Source: Pleurotus ostreatus/Saccharomyces cerevisiae fusant (taxonomy: Eukaryota > Opisthokonta). Taken from it: a DNA stretch of 64,000 bases. Shown in pieces: positions 42,604 to 55,073 of this stretch. Numbering within the stretch: the stretch's first letter is position 1; each line of letters starts with the position of its first letter. The notes under the pieces were generated by a model. It had not been told where the DNA came from and made no database searches. It was given only the letters and a program-made list of their open reading frames with translations. The stretch is from contig JAMQCK010000046.1 in assembly GCA_024196135.1 (NCBI GenBank), forward strand, positions 1 to 64,000. Reading direction: 5' to 3'. Position numbers and translations under genes: made by a program.

Positions 42604-43603
42604 GGTGATGAGCGCGCTTGACAATGTGTGCCGAAGGGATTTCGGGGAACCGGTCCGAGGCATCTTCTACTTGCCAGTCCGGAGTTTGGAGGCGATTGTC
42701 AGGCTCGCTCGCGATGTGGGAGAGAAATGTGCAACCTTTAAAACTCAAGGAGATTCACTTAGATATATGGACTTGAATAGGCAGTGAATAGTGGTAAATG
42801 AATAGTGGATGAGCGGTATACAGTAGCCGATAGCATGTAATTATTCCCTTAGGGTACTTCAGGTTCAAGCCAGTGTGAACAGGTTGAGCCTGGTGAGGAT
42901 AACTGCGAGCGCCATTATCCTCTGGAGAGTCACCGAAAGGAAGTAAGCTCACGCCTAGCTCGACACCGTCTGATACGAATACTATCCCATCCTCAAAAGA
43001 TCAACTGAAAGCATTCCATATCGGGAACAAGGCCTTCCCAATCCGCTCGAATAGTCGCAAGCGGGGCACTCGAGGACACTCGTCGCACGCGTCATTCCCG
43101 TTTTAAGGGGTGGAGAATCGAGACCGCCAAGGGAGTCGCGAACCGTGGAGGTTCTTGAGGTCATTGGAGGAGCGAAGTAAGAGGCCTAGGAGGCGAGACC
43201 TTCAAGGTCTCCGAAGATGGGCGAAGATCGAGCACACTTGACGCTGGCGGGGTCCCTCCTTCAATACACACTCGGCGGACCTTGGCGAAGATCGGCTTTC
43301 CTATTACAAACGGTGGGCGTCGAGAGGGTACTGACCTTGACAGCACCCCATAGGCAACCCACCTGTTCTCGCCGTACGCGTCCCATGCCATCCACAGCGG
43401 TTGAACTTGCAGCGACTTCCTCCACGACCTCAGGCAGCTGCAAAGAATGATGTTTCCACACAAGTACATTTTGGCTTCTCATTAGTACATCGTACAACAT
43501 TGTGATTATCTTCCCGTCTATGCGTGCACCCAGCGTCTATGGTTGAATAAGAATAAGTGGGTCGCGCGCTCCCTCACAGCTTGGGTTGCTTCTCGCAGCC
43601 CAG
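42604..43603. other. Intergenic region between DHX35 and PGK1 genes
   Basis: This 1.0-kb gap contains the DHX35 promoter at its left end and the PGK1 3' flank at its right end. The open frames present are short, lack family features and have no supporting splice structure. No RNA gene or repeat is visible to me. Confidence 0.45.
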
Positions 43604-44962
43604 TCACTGCTTCTCGGAGAGCTCGGCGACACCAGGGAGGGTCTTGCCCTCGAGCAGCTCGAGCGACGCACCACCGCCGGTGGAGACGTGGCTCAGCTTG
43701 CTCTCCGCGCCGTACTTCGCGACGACGGTCGCCGTGTCACCGCCGCCGACGATGACAGTGGCGCCCTTCGCGGCAGCCTCGACGGTGGCCTCGAGCAGCG
43801 CCTTCGAGCCCTCGGCGAATGCGTCGAACTCGAAGACACCCGGGGGGCCGTTCCAGAGGATGGTCTTCGCCTCAAGCACCGTCTTGCGGAACGCCTCGCG
43901 CGACTTTGGGCCGGCATCGAGACCCATCCAACCCTCGGGGATGCCCTCCTCCTGGGTGGCGTAGCCGACCTTGGCGTCCTTGTCGAACTTGTCGGCGGTG
44001 ACGAAGTCAGTGGGGAAGGTGATCTTGATGTTCTTGGCCTTAGCCTTCTCGATGAGCGCAGCAACCTTCTGGGAGCCGGCCTCGTCGAAGAGGGAGTTGC
44101 CGATCTAGATACAAAGGTGAGAAGAGGTAAAAGTGAGGAGGGTGTTGTGTATTTACAGCGACGTTCTCGAGGGTCTTCTTGAAGGTGAAGGCCATACCAC
44201 CGCCGATGATGAGAGAGTCGACCTTGTCGAGCATGTTCTCGATCAGCTGGATCTTGTCCGAGACCTTCGCACCACCGAGGATGGCGAGGAAGGGGCGCTC
44301 GGGGTGCTCAAGAGCCTTCGCGAAGTACTCGAGCTCCTTCTTGACGAGGAAGCCAGAGGCACGCTGCGGCAGCTTGACACCAACCATCGACGAGTGCGCA
44401 CGGTGCGCAGTGCCGAAGGCGTCGTTCACGTACACATCGCCGAGCTTCGTGAGGCCCTCACGGAAGGCGGCGACCGCGGCGGGGTCGGCCTTGGTCTTGG
44501 TGCCGTCCTTGTTCTTGACGGAACCCTCCTCCTCGATGTGGAAGCGGAGGTTCTCAAGGAGGATGACGGAGCCAGCGGGAGCGTTGGCGACTGTCGCCTC
44601 GACCTCAGGACCGACACAGTCCGAGGCGAAGATGACGGGTTTCGAGAGCTGCTTCTCGAGCTCGGCCGCGACGGGCTTGAGCGAGTACTTCTCGATCACC
44701 TTGCCATCGGGACGGCCGAGGTGGGACATGAGGACAATCTTGGAGGCGCCTGATGGGCGTCGATGAGGGGGGCATTCTCGATGGGTACGGGCGCAGACTT
44801 ACCATTCTCGATGGCGTACTTGATGGTGGGGAGGGCGGCGACGATGCGGGCGGGGTTGGTGATCTTGCCCTCCTGGATGGGGACGTTGAAGTCGACGCGG
44901 ATGAGGACGCGCTTGCCCTTGAGGTCGAGGTCGGTGATGGCGAGCTTGTTGGAGAGCGACAT
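43604..44962 (-). CDS. PGK1: 3-phosphoglycerate kinase
   Basis: ATG 44962 to TGA 43606-43604, three exons (44803-44962, 44157-44749, 43604-44104) giving exactly 417 residues, the normal eukaryotic length. Signatures: [17 protein letters not shown] (the PGK family pattern near the N-terminus), [63 protein letters not shown] and [11 protein letters not shown] with the glycine-rich nucleotide site. It transfers the acyl phosphate of 1,3-bisphosphoglycerate to ADP in cytosolic glycolysis. The intron phases and GTAAGT/CTAG borders are clear. The gene is divergent from the RGG protein gene, with about 235 bp between starts. Confidence 0.98.
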
Positions 44963-45197
44963 GTCTGTTTTTCTGAGGATGGCGACGGACGAGCTGGCGC
45001 GCCTCTTATACCGCCCCGGAGACGGACCGGCCCGCGGCCTGGGCCGGCCGATGGCGGGCGATTCGATGATGTGGTGCATTGGTCGTGCAGCTGCCCCGAC
45101 CGCCGTCGACCGCGAAGACGAGTCTTGACCGTGCCTACCGCACGCTCGTATTCATCCAGTCCAGTCCATCCAGTCCCGCAATAGTCCCCCTGCCGCC

Positions 45198-46082
45198 ATG
45201 GCAGAACCGCAGGACGCACCGAACTCGCTCGGCCTCGACTTTCAGCAGACACCCACATCGCCACCAGAATCCAAGGCGACGACGGAGGGTGCCACAGATG
45301 GTGGCGCAGCAGAAGATGCAGGCAAGCAGCAAGCAAAGAAGGAGCGCGTCCAGCCGTATGTGAACCACGAACGCGTCAAGACGGGCGGCGCGCAGAGGGT
45401 GCGTGCAACGAACGCGACGCGACTTGTCCAGCTCACATCGCGTACAGGACAAGCTCAGCGATGAAGCTCTTGCAGAGAAGATGGCGCGCATCCGCGAGCA
45501 GAACGAGAAGATCAAGCAGCGTCGCGCGGTGAGGCGTGCCCCAGCCGCCGCTCGCCCGTAATCTCATCCCCCGCAGGATGTACAGGCCGACGAGGCCGCG
45601 TTCAAGAAGACGCAGGAGGCAGAGCAGCAGCAACGCGCACGCATCAAGAAGGTCCAGGAGAATGTTGATCGTATGTGACGGATGCTGCTATGGTGGGGTA
45701 GTCGCTCACGTACACGCCAGGCTCACGGGAAGCGAACGCGGCGCGCAAGATGGCCAAGGTGCAGAACCGCGAATGGGATGCGGACAAGCGCGGGGGACCC
45801 AAGGGTCGAGGAGGTGGACCTCAGAAGGATGCGCCTGGCAGCCCAGCGGCCGAGGGTGTTTCCGCGATTCCAGCAGAGACTCCTGGTTCCCCGGATAATG
45901 CTGCAGGTGAAGCATCGGGCGCGGACTCGGACAGGTGGGCTCGCGGTCGCGGCGCGCCTGGGGGCCGTGCTCGTGGAAACCGTGGTGGACGCGGAAGGGG
46001 TGGACGTGGCGGACGTGGTGGGACCAATGGTCCAGCTTCACCTTCGTCTGAAGCCGCTCCTACTCCGGCCGTCGAGTCATAG
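45198..46082 (+). CDS. Coiled-coil protein with C-terminal RGG box
   Basis: ATG 45198 to TAG 46080-46082, four exons, about 235 residues. It has a disordered acidic start (MAEPQDAPNSLGLDF) and then RVQPYVNHERVKTGGAQR. A charged coiled coil is spread over three exons (LAEKMARIREQNEKIKQRRA, FKKTQEAEQQQRARIKKVQE), followed by KMAKVQNREWDADKRGG and a C-terminal RGG/RG tail (RGNRGGRGRGGRGGRGG). RGG tails bind RNA and are arginine-methylated. The core segment resembles what I recall of fungal proteins related to animal CCDC9, an exon-junction-associated factor, but I cannot verify that. The role is probably in RNA binding or ribonucleoprotein assembly. Confidence 0.7.
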
Positions 46083-46634
46083 CACTGGCAAGCCCCAAGA
46101 GCTATCCATGTACTGACCCCAATTCCTTGTTTTTTCGATACCTGCTTTGTACCACGGGTGGAATTGCTGTGTTTACCCTTATAATCCACGATTCTGCGAT
46201 GCCATTGGTGGATGCACCGAGACGGGTAGCATCTCTCAGGTGAGTGGTGGACGAGCACCGGATACTTATTGATCTCACAACTCGACAGAATGCCGCGGAT
46301 ATTGCCCCATATGCTGTTTGCCAAGTACATATGCTGCAGTACAAGCGCCACTGCTCCAAATCGCAGGATACGGTGTACTGTATACTTGCTTCCCCTTCTC
46401 ATAAGTCATGTAATAACAATTGAAACATTGCTGCGCGTATATCTTCGGTTTTTGAGGCCGTCATCATGGTCAGAGTCAGAGTCAGTTCAACGCTTAGTTC
46501 GGCGATGCGAAGTACTCAGTTTGGTTCCTTAGTGCATCCCCATAAGGAAGGCATTGTGGCTGTCGGATCACCGGACCGAGTCTGAAACTTCTCCGCGCTT
46601 TTTCGTCGAAGGGGGATCATCGACCTGCACGACG
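46083..46634. promoter_or_regulatory. Intergenic region upstream of SDA1
   Basis: This 550-bp gap lies between two + strand genes, so it holds the RGG-gene 3'UTR and the SDA1 promoter. It is AT-richer than the coding sequence. No further gene or recognisable motif was found. Confidence 0.4.
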
Positions 46635-49130
46635 ATGGGCCGCGGAATTCTGCTGACGGCGAACCTGCCGCAGCTCCAGAACCTCATCAAGCGCGACCCC
46701 GCCGCATACAAGGAGGAGTTCCTCCAGCAGTGGAACCACTACAACTCCGTACGCCAGATCTTCGACATCAACCCCGATGAGCACGCCCAGCATCTGCGCG
46801 AGCTCGTCAGCTTCATCGCGCAGGTAGCGACGTGCTACCCGAAGGAGACAGCGGAGTTTCCACAGCAGATTGCGACGCTGCTACTTGAGAGCTATGGCTC
46901 GTTGGCGCCCGAGATCAGGAAGACGCTCGTGCAAAACCTGGTCATGCTCAGGAATAAGGGTGTCATCACGTCGATCGAGTGCGTATCCTATCCCCCTCAG
47001 TCATAATGCGTCTGCTGACAAGGACGAAGGCTGCTGAAGACTCTATTCCCCCTCCTCCCCCGCACGACCTCGTCGACGCTACGCGCGTTCATCCGCAAGA
47101 CGATCCTGGCGGACATCCGATCGGCGAACCTGCGCTCAAAGAACCACAAGCTCAATCGTGCGGTGCAGGCCATGCTTTTTGGCATGGTGGAGCGCGGTAT
47201 GGACGGCGAGGTGCTGGGCGATCGGGGAAAGCTGCGCGCCGCCGCGGGGCCTACCGCTGAACGCTCTGCGCACAATGGGGACGAGGCGATGTGGGCTGTC
47301 GTGCTTACGAAGGAGCTTTGGAAGAAGGGGATCTGGTATGTACCTTTAATCAAGAGCAAGGAAGTAACTAACGCGCTACAGGAACGACACCAAGACCGTC
47401 TCCATCGTCGCCCTCGGCTGCTTTCACCCTGTCATGAAAGTCCAGAGCGCTTCTGTGCACTTCTTTCTCGGCAGCGACGACGAAGACGAGGACTCCGACG
47501 ACGAGGACGCCATTCCCGACATCAAATCCCTCCAGCACCAGCGCGAGATCAAAAAGAAGACCCGCAGCATCGACCGCAAGCTCGAAAAGCAGGCGAAAAA
47601 GGCGAAGAAGAAGCGGCAGCAGAAGAACAATGCCACGTCGACAAACTTCCCCGCACTCCAGCTGCTCAACGACCCGCAGAGCTTCGCGGAGAAGCTGTAC
47701 GACAACTTGAACCGCTACGACAAGCGCTTCTCGCTCGAGCACAAGCTGTTGCTGATGCAGCTATTGTCGAGGGTCGCGGGCTATCACAAACTCTGCGTGC
47801 TGGGCTTCTACACGTACATCGTGCGCTACCTCACCCACAAACAACTTCGCGTGCCCGCCATCCTCGTCGCGCTCGCACAGAGTGTGCACTCTTTGACGCC
47901 GCCCGACGCGCTCCTGCCGGTCGTGCGCAAGATTGCCGACGAGTTTGTGCACCCGGGTGTCGCGAGCGAGGTCATTGCGGCGGGTCTGAATTCGATTAGG
48001 GAGGTGTGCAGGCGGCAGCCGTGGGCGATGGAGGAGGATCTGCTCGGTGATTTGGTGGAGTATAGGAAGAGCAGGGATAAGGCGGTCACCGCAGCGGCGA
48101 GGGGTGTGCTGCAATTGTATCGGGAGGTGAATCCGAGTATGCTGCAGAGGCGGGAAAGAGTGCGTTGAATGAATTCATTCCTGATAACCTTGCTAACATA
48201 TATTCAGGGCAAAACTGCTGCTATGGGACTTGCAGAGGGCTCCCAACCCTTGCCCTTCGGTCACACTGCCGACGCGGCGGTCGACATCGAGGGCCTTGCT
48301 GTGCGTACACCCGATCCTTTTCATACTCTTTGCTCATATTTTCTCAGCTCCTCGAAGACCATCTACAAAAACTCCGGGATGAGGAGAACGGCGACGTCAA
48401 CACCGAGGATGCTGACGCGAAAGCTTGGGAGCAGTGGGAGGTCGCTTCGGACTCTGACTCGGATTCGGACTCTGATTCCTCGGGCTGGATCAACGTGGAC
48501 AGCGACAATGACGAGGACATCGTCGTCAGTGATAGTGAGGATGAAGCAGAGGAGGCGGCTGCCAAGACCGCTGCTGCGGCAGAGTTGGAGGCAGCCGAGA
48601 ACAGGATATCCACGTTGGCAACAACAAAGGTTTGTCTGCAGCTGGACACTGCTTGCATGTCACTAACAATACAACAGATCCTCACCCCTGCCGACTTCGC
48701 CCTCCTCGCCGACCTCCGCGTGCAAGCCGCCACAAAAGCTGTCGAAGCCGGCGGTGGCACCAAGGCCAAACGCAAGCTCGCCGCCCTCGAAGCCGCGAAG
48801 AAGGCCGCCACGGAGGTCTCCACCGCTGAGGACACCTTCGTCTCCGAGAACGACATCCTCGGCCCGCGCAAGCGCGCGAAGCAGGACTACGCGGAGCGCA
48901 TGGAGAGCATCCAGCGCGGGCGCGAGGGCCGGGAGAAGTACGGGTCGCTCAAGGGGAAGAAGAACAAGGAGGCGCCGAGCAGTTCGACGAACCGGGAGAA
49001 GGCAAGGAATAAGCCAATCATGATGATCATGAGCAGCGGGGCGGTGAGGGGAAAGAAGAAGGCGAGCTTGAGGCAGAAGCAGCAGAAGTTGAGGGCGCAT
49101 ATCGAGAGGGGGAAGAAGGCGTATCATTGA
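46635..49130 (+). CDS. SDA1: Ribosome biogenesis protein Sda1
   Basis: ATG 46635 to TGA 49128-49130, about six exons and 730 residues. The N-terminal helical-repeat domain begins MGRGILLTANLPQLQNLIKR and includes YNSVRQIFDINPDEHAQHLR, LRAFIRKTILADIRSANLRS and KLNRAVQAMLFGMVERG. The middle has VSIVALGCFHPVMKVQSASV with HFFLGSDDEDEDSDDEDA and the basic KKKTRSIDRKLEKQAKKAKK. Then come FAEKLYDNLNRYDKRFSLEH and an acidic DSDSDSDSDSSGWINVDSD run. The C-terminal SDA1 signature is KILTPADFALLADLRVQAAT, with a final basic tail. Sda1 is an essential nucleolar and nucleoplasmic factor for pre-60S maturation and export. Intron positions are clear at about 46980, 47337, 48162, 48300 and 48631. Confidence 0.95.
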
Positions 49131-49222
49131 GGGGCAGAGTGTGGTGTTGGTTGTGCATTGTTGGTGTATTGGGTACTGTACATGTCTTGTTGTATGGTGC
49201 AGGGGCAGGATATCTTTCCCGA

Positions 49223-50014
49223 TTACTCTTCCTGCTTTCTCAAGCCGGACAAGTCCTTTGTGGCTCTGCATGATCGGTCAGCAAGGACTCCTTTGGGTGT
49301 GAAGTTGGACTCACTCTACTGGTACACCTAAGACGTCCACTGCGTCCACCCTCGTCTCGTCCTCTCCACCCTGGTTCGACGCGATGAATATCTGCGAATG
49401 TGGTCAGCGACTTGTTGTCCCCCACAACTAACGCGCCACATACGTGCAAGCTGTTCACCGACTGGAACCGCACGAAGCGCAGCTGAATCGGCTTCCCCTG
49501 GCGCACATCGTCCTCGCTCAGTTCCAGCGTCTGCGCTACCTCCCCATCCGACGCGTCCTCGACGTCCTCGAAGCCGATGTTGGGCCGGTTCACGAAGAGC
49601 TTGATCAGCTTCGGTCCTTGCGACGCGTTCGCGGTGTGAATCACGAGGGAGCGGATGCGCACGGCCTGGTTGAACTGGGGGATGGGTAAATGTGAGCTGG
49701 CAGGGCGCGCCAGGAACGCGTGAGAGGGGACAGCTTACGGTGATGTTGAGAACGAGCTGCTCGTCCGCGTCGCTCAACAGGTACTTGGCGCTGTCTTTTG
49801 AGCGCGTCTTGCCAGCGAGGATGGACTTTGCGGTGTGTTCTTGAGCGATATGAGCGCGCGTTCCCTTCTAAACGCGCTGCACGCACCGTCGTTCTCATTC
49901 AAGCAATTTAACTGAGAAAGATCGAGAAGATCCAGCAGCGAAACCTGCGCCATCGTCAGCGTCGAGCTCAGAGCGCGCTACCCAGCCGCTAACATCGTGG
50001 GCGTCCTTGGACAT
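49223..50014 (-). CDS. PITHD1: PITH-domain protein (PITHD1-like)
   Basis: The frame ends at TAA 49225-49223. Exons restore SLLDLLDLSQLNCLNEN, HTAKSILAGKTRSKDSAKYL, SDADEQLVLNITFNQAVRIR, SLVIHTANASQGPKLIKLFV and NRPNIGFEDVEDASDGEVAQ, then IQLRFVRFQSVNSLHIFIAS and RVDAVDVLGVPVE. This is the PITH beta-sandwich that in thioredoxin-like protein 1 contacts the proteasome, and in PITHD1 stands alone, as here. Length is about 180-195 residues. The start is unsettled. ATG 50014 (MSKDAHD) would need a 49-nt intron ending at GCGCAG; ATG 49953 (MAQVSLLDLLDL) needs none. Function in fungi is unknown; a proteasome link is plausible. Confidence 0.82.
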
Positions 50015-50181
50015 GGTAGCAGACGGAGAAAGGCAAGTGAGTAAATAAAGTGATCCTACGCTAGTGTTCTCTACAGTGACAATGACGACAGACGCAAGAC
50101 GCAGATCGATTGCGATGATGATAACCACGTGCGGAGAGTCGAGGTATCTAGACGGACGGCGAACTCGAACTTCAACAGCAA

Positions 50182-52341
50182 CTAGCAGATCACACACTCG
50201 TCCTTGGCCTGCTGCCGAGTCGGGCGCGCCATCTGCGACCGCTTGTTCCCCATCCGCTTCAGCTCCGTCAGCCGGTTCATCGCGCGCTTGTTCCCCTGGG
50301 CTGTAGAGGCATCAGGTTGAGGACTTCTAAAGAGAGCATCGACGTACCTGCTGCCCGCATGTACCACCGCTTCGCAAGTTCTATATCTTGCTTCACGCCG
50401 ATACCGACCTGTGGGATGGGATCAGACGAACGCGCTAACCGGTTCTACTGATGAACATACCTCCGCGTAGTACCCGACAGCGTACTCGGCCTTGCTCAAG
50501 CCCTTGTTCGCTGCTCTCCTCGCCCAGAGGTACGCCTCGGAGTCGCTCTGCTTGAGCACACCCTCGCTGCCCGTCAGGTACCATCCACTGAGCGCCAACT
50601 CCGCCTCCGCATCTCCTTTCTCCGCCGCCTTCGTGTACCACGCGATCGACCGCTTGGGATCCACAGGGCATGTCAAGTGGCCGTACTCGTAGCACTGGCC
50701 GAGCTTGTACTGCGACTGCGTGTACCCGAGGTGCGCTGCTTGAGTGAATAGAGCTTTCGCATATGCTGGGTCGTACGGCACCAAACCAGAGTTGGGCTGT
50801 TCGTACAGCAGGCCGAGCTCGTGCAGTGCGTGTGGGTTCTCCTCGTCCGCCTGTTCTGCCGCCCGCTTCAGCCACGCAATCGCTTCCCGAGGGTTGCGCT
50901 GTTCTCCGAGCATGCCGTGCAGCAAGATCATCCCGAGCTTGTACATGGCGGCTGTGTCACCTAGCGATGCGGCCTTCCTGTAGAAGGCGGCGGCCCGAGG
51001 TGGTTCCCGGCGAGTTCCAGCGCCGATCTCGTTGCAGACGGCAACGCGATAGCAAGCAGCTGGATGATTTTGCTTCGCTGCTTGCAAGTAGAGATGGTAG
51101 GCTCGTTCATGGTCGACCTGCAATCCGAGTGCTCCCGTGCCATGGCAGTTTGCCATGAAGAATTGCGCCTCGGCGTAAGCGTCGCCTTGCGTAGCGAGCC
51201 GACGGATAACCTTGAGGGCTTCAGTGATCAGCACCTCAGAGTACTTTTTGGCGGCGCGTTGGTCTTTCGCGGTCTGCCGTATCTTGCGGGCGGCATCGAT
51301 GAGGTACTTTGCGTATTGGAAGTGCGCTTCGGGGTCGGGGTCTGCTTTTATGCGCTGGCGGTACTGGTCGATGTATTCCTTCGTGTACGGCGGCGCCGTG
51401 AGATCGACAGCCTTCGTCATTCGAGACGCTGGCATCACCGATTCGCCACGATTAAGCGGAGGCCGGCCCTCGAACTCGGGGGTATCCTGGGGGTATATGG
51501 AGGATTGGGCGGATGAGCCGGCATACGAAGAGTTGGGGTCCGGTGACTGCTGGGAGACCGGCGAGCTGACGTTGTACGAGGAATGGCTGGAAGCGACGGA
51601 GGGAGCGTATGCGCCGGGAGGGTAGTTGTTGGGAGGGTAACCGCCGCCATTCGGTGGTGGGGGATAGTTCGCGCCGTTAGGCGGCGGCTGGTACATCGGG
51701 CCAGGCGGCGGTGGGGGCGGGCCGCCGCCTGGGGGACCCATGCCTAGGACGTTAGACGCGGCCGCGTAGTAGGGATCGTACCCGCCCTGCGGGGGCGGCG
51801 GTCCCCACTGTTGCTGCGGTGGTGGGTACCCGCGGCCTGGGCCGGGTGGTGGGTAGCCACGGTCCATGGAGATCACGCTCTGCGCGTCGTCCATGTACGC
51901 GCTCGTAATATCGGGGTCGTATCCCTCGTACCCTCCCCCCGCAGGGTCCCCGCGGCTGTCGCGCGAGTGGATCGAGGCGCCGTCGTTGGGGGGTCCGCCC
52001 TGCGCCCACGCTGGCGGCGGGGGCGCGCCAGGCGGGAGGGTGAAGGATCGCGGGGAGGGGTGCATCCGCTGCGCGGGGTGGGCTTGGAAAGTGTTGGAGC
52101 GCATCGACATAGCGGACGTCGTGCGGGGGACGGGATCCGTGGGCGCGAGCCCGCGAGGTGCGGGATCACTCAGGCGCATGGCGGCAAAGCCGTTGACGGC
52201 CTGGTCGACGGCGGAGGGCTGCTCGCCGGCGGCTGCGGCGTCATCGTACGAGGGCGGGCCGTCGGGGTAGGGCGCCTGGCTCTGTGCGTCGGGTTGCGAC
52301 CTCGGGCGGATATCAGTTCCGCTGGGGTTCGCGCTTGACAT
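50182..52341 (-). CDS. SKT5: Chitin synthase activator Skt5/Chs4 (SEL1 repeats, prenylated)
   Basis: ATG 52341 to TAG 50184-50182, three exons, about 685 residues. The first half is disordered and rich in Pro, Gly and Tyr (GYPPPGPGRGYPPPQQQWG). The second half begins APPYTKEYIDQYRQRIKADP and contains seven or so SEL1-like repeats, including AEAQFFMANCHGTGALGLQV, ACYRVAVCNEIGAGTRREP, AAMYKLGMILLHGMLGEQR, YKLGQCYEYGHLTCPVDPK and AEYAVGYYAEVGIGVKQD. The last four residues are CVIC, a CaaX prenylation box. Yeast Skt5 also ends in a CaaX motif. The protein anchors and activates chitin synthase III at sites of polarised growth. Repeats, length and CaaX box together make the call strong. Confidence 0.9.
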
Positions 52342-52597
52342 TGTCTGGGCATGTTCGTTCGTCGTCGGGCAGCATGATGGGCAGCGCACTCACTGTGAAT
52401 ACCGGCGAGGGCCCGGGGACGGAGGAGCGAAGAGGAAAAGGTGCGGTCAAGGGCGTCTGATGCAATGAACGCAAGTGACGGAGACTGCCCCTGTGTTGAT
52501 CCCGCGCGACGCGCCCACACGTGAAAATACAGACACACAAGGCGAGATCACAGATGGTCTGGTAGTGTACAGGCGTGCAAGATACGATCCAACTATA

Positions 52598-54833
52598 CTA
52601 CGTGCGCGGCCATGTCCATGCTTCGTATATTCGCTCGATGCGCTGGCGCTCCAACCCCGTCGCCGTTTTGCGTACCCGGCTCACCACGTCCTTCTTACTC
52701 TGCACCTGAGCCTCCTCCGCCCCATCTTCCTCCATCCCATCCGCCCAGCTGACCCATCGATCCATCCACGCCTCCTCGTCACCCGGCCGAGCCGCCTTGG
52801 CCTGTCTCGTCTCCACCACATTTTGCTCCTCCGTGACCTTGCCCCAAATCTTGGGCCTGAAATTCCTGAAGCGCGCGTGCTCGTCAGGTGTCTCCGACTT
52901 TATTCGTTTGCGCTTGAGGTGCGAGTGCCCGTTCAGATGAGGTGTAGACGATCGCTCGTCGTCGCTGTCTTCGCCGGCGGCCAGTCGTAGCCGCCAACGC
53001 AGTTCGCGCGCGAGAGCGGGTGCATCCTTCACTCGATCACTTGGTATATCCTGCTGGACCTCCTTCTTCGCGGTCTCGCCTCCCCGCTCTAGCAACCGTG
53101 CTTGCGCTACCAGAAAGTCGGCGAGATGTAAGATGGATGCTAATTCCCGTGCTGATGGTTGCGTAGCATTGGGCGTTTTCAGATCGCGGAGGTACTTCTC
53201 GCCAACATACCAGCAAAGTCTAAAAAAATGATGGTCAGAGATATCGTACGAAACACGGCAAGACTGTACCCACCTGCTGAAGTACGGGAAAGTGAACTTC
53301 TTGGGGACGCGGGTCGCGATCTCAATGTCCCGTATACGGAGCTCTGGGTGGTCATGAGCCCAAAGCTATTACGCATACCGCATCCACGTACGCATGGGCA
53401 CGCTATAAGAGTGCAAGAAATTGCCGCCAAAGACAATGGTGTCCACGGGAGTATGCTATCGCCGGTCAGTATCGATACCGCCCTCGGTAAGAGGAAGAAG
53501 AACGCACTACGGCGTGTATCCATCCGCTAGGAATGATCATGGTGTTTCCGGCGGTAAGTGTGATCTTCACAACCTCGTCTACCAAGTCACCGAGCCACGT
53601 TGAGGTTTGGAGTGCGCTGCCTGACCATTTCTCGTATGCGGCAAGATTGTCGGGTGTGGGACGGATGAAGTAGAAGACCTTATCAGGAAACGTCAGTGAC
53701 TGCCTTGGATGAGGCCACAGGGCGTACCTTGGCGCCACTTAGGACATGGTAGTACACCGAGGATCCGGCGAAGTCAATGTGCCAATCCTGGTGATTCTCA
53801 GCCGCCATTTATGTGACGTTGTTCGTATTCACTCACTGTCCATGCATTCGCTACGCCCATGAGGCAATATAGTTGCACCTTGGGGTATGAATGCCCCTTC
53901 CCCTTCCGCGTCGCTGGCCAGAAGTTCTCAACCCAGTCCAGTTCGCGCACCAGCCGAGGGGGGACGATGCGCTCCCCCAGCTTCGTCTGCGAGATCTCGA
54001 GGGAAATAACGTTGCGAATCTTGTCACGTTCTGAGGCGGGCTTGTTGAAGTACTCCGCCCACTTCGCCATCGTCCATCCCGGCGAGCCAGACTGTGACGC
54101 CACATCTGCGACAGACGCGTTCATTAGCATACTTCCCGCACTCATCACACCAAACCGCACCCATCACCTCCACGGGCGTCTCGTCCCCCACCAGCTGCGC
54201 GATATCATCCACCGTGAAGTCGTCCGGCGGCATCTCCATCTCAAGACCCTCGGGGTCCAGCACCGCGATCGGCTCCGTCATCGCGCTCTCGTCCCCCTCC
54301 ACCCAGTCGAGGTTGACGTCCTTCCCCTTCATGCGCTTGAATCTGTCCGGCTTAACAGGCTTGCCCTCGAACTTGCGTAGCCAGCGGCTGGCATCAGGGT
54401 TTGGGGAGCCGTCGATGCCTGCGTAGTCTGGGTGGTTGCGCCGGCGAGCGGACTTGCGCGCGGGGCCTTTGAAGGTGATTTGCCTGCGAGGGTCCGCGGT
54501 AATGCAAGGGGTGCAGTACCTGTGGCGAGTAAGAGGGGGTGCGTAAGCGAGTGGTTAGCGTGTGCTATGTACCAGGGGAAGTATGACGCCGCACCAGTGG
54601 TCGATGGTCTCGACATCCGCGCCGTTCCCCGCGCACGTCCAGTGGTACCACTGCTTGCACGCCTCGCACTTGATCCAGCTGACCTTGTCCGCGTCCGCAT
54701 TTTCTGGCGTGCACGCCGGACACTTGTCCTCCGACTCTGAATTCTTCTTCCCTTCATCCTGCGCGTCCGAATCGGACTCGTGCATCGAGTGTTCCCCGTT
54801 CTGACGGGCTGAGCTGCGTCGGCGGCGCGCCAT
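52598..54833 (-). CDS. JHD1: PHD-finger JmjC histone demethylase (JHDM1/Jhd1 type)
   Basis: ATG 54833 ([17 protein letters not shown]) to TAG 52600-52598, about seven exons and 640 residues. The N-terminal PHD finger shows [26 protein letters not shown] and a last pair on the next exon (YCTPC). A splice at GTGATGG|GTGCGG restores [20 protein letters not shown], the conserved JHDM1 pre-JmjC segment. The JmjC core has [29 protein letters not shown] (HxD of the Fe(II) triad), [12 protein letters not shown] and [12 protein letters not shown] (third ligand His region). The C-terminus has [12 protein letters not shown] and a charged tail. JHDM1 enzymes remove methyl groups from H3K36 using 2-oxoglutarate and oxygen. 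It diverges from the Nudix gene by 240 bp. Confidence 0.9.
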
Positions 54834-55073
54834 ATTTCAAGAATAGTGCTGAGATGGTGGAGGCAGGGAGTGAGGAGGCAGTAAAGCAACGATTGCTAGC
54901 GCTGACAGTCGACGCGGTCGAGGTCCAAGGCGGACCGGAAATTGCCGCCGGCAGAGCGACTTGTCGTCATCGTTCACTTGCAGATCCAGCTCATGTGGCG
55001 TTGCGCGCGCCTTCGACCTGCACTCGCTCGCAACTCTCGTTCTCTCAGTAAACAGCAAGCTAGAAACATCAGG

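Noticed and set aside
42830..42900. A GGTTCAAGCC sequence resembling a tRNA B box
   Set aside because: The flanking bases do not form a T-stem and no A box or acceptor stem lies at the right distance.
54024..54180. A Cys-rich reading ([18 protein letters not shown]) in the JmjC gene suggesting an extra zinc finger
   Set aside because: It lies in the intron that must be removed to join VEVMD to [10 protein letters not shown]. Reading through breaks the JmjC frame.
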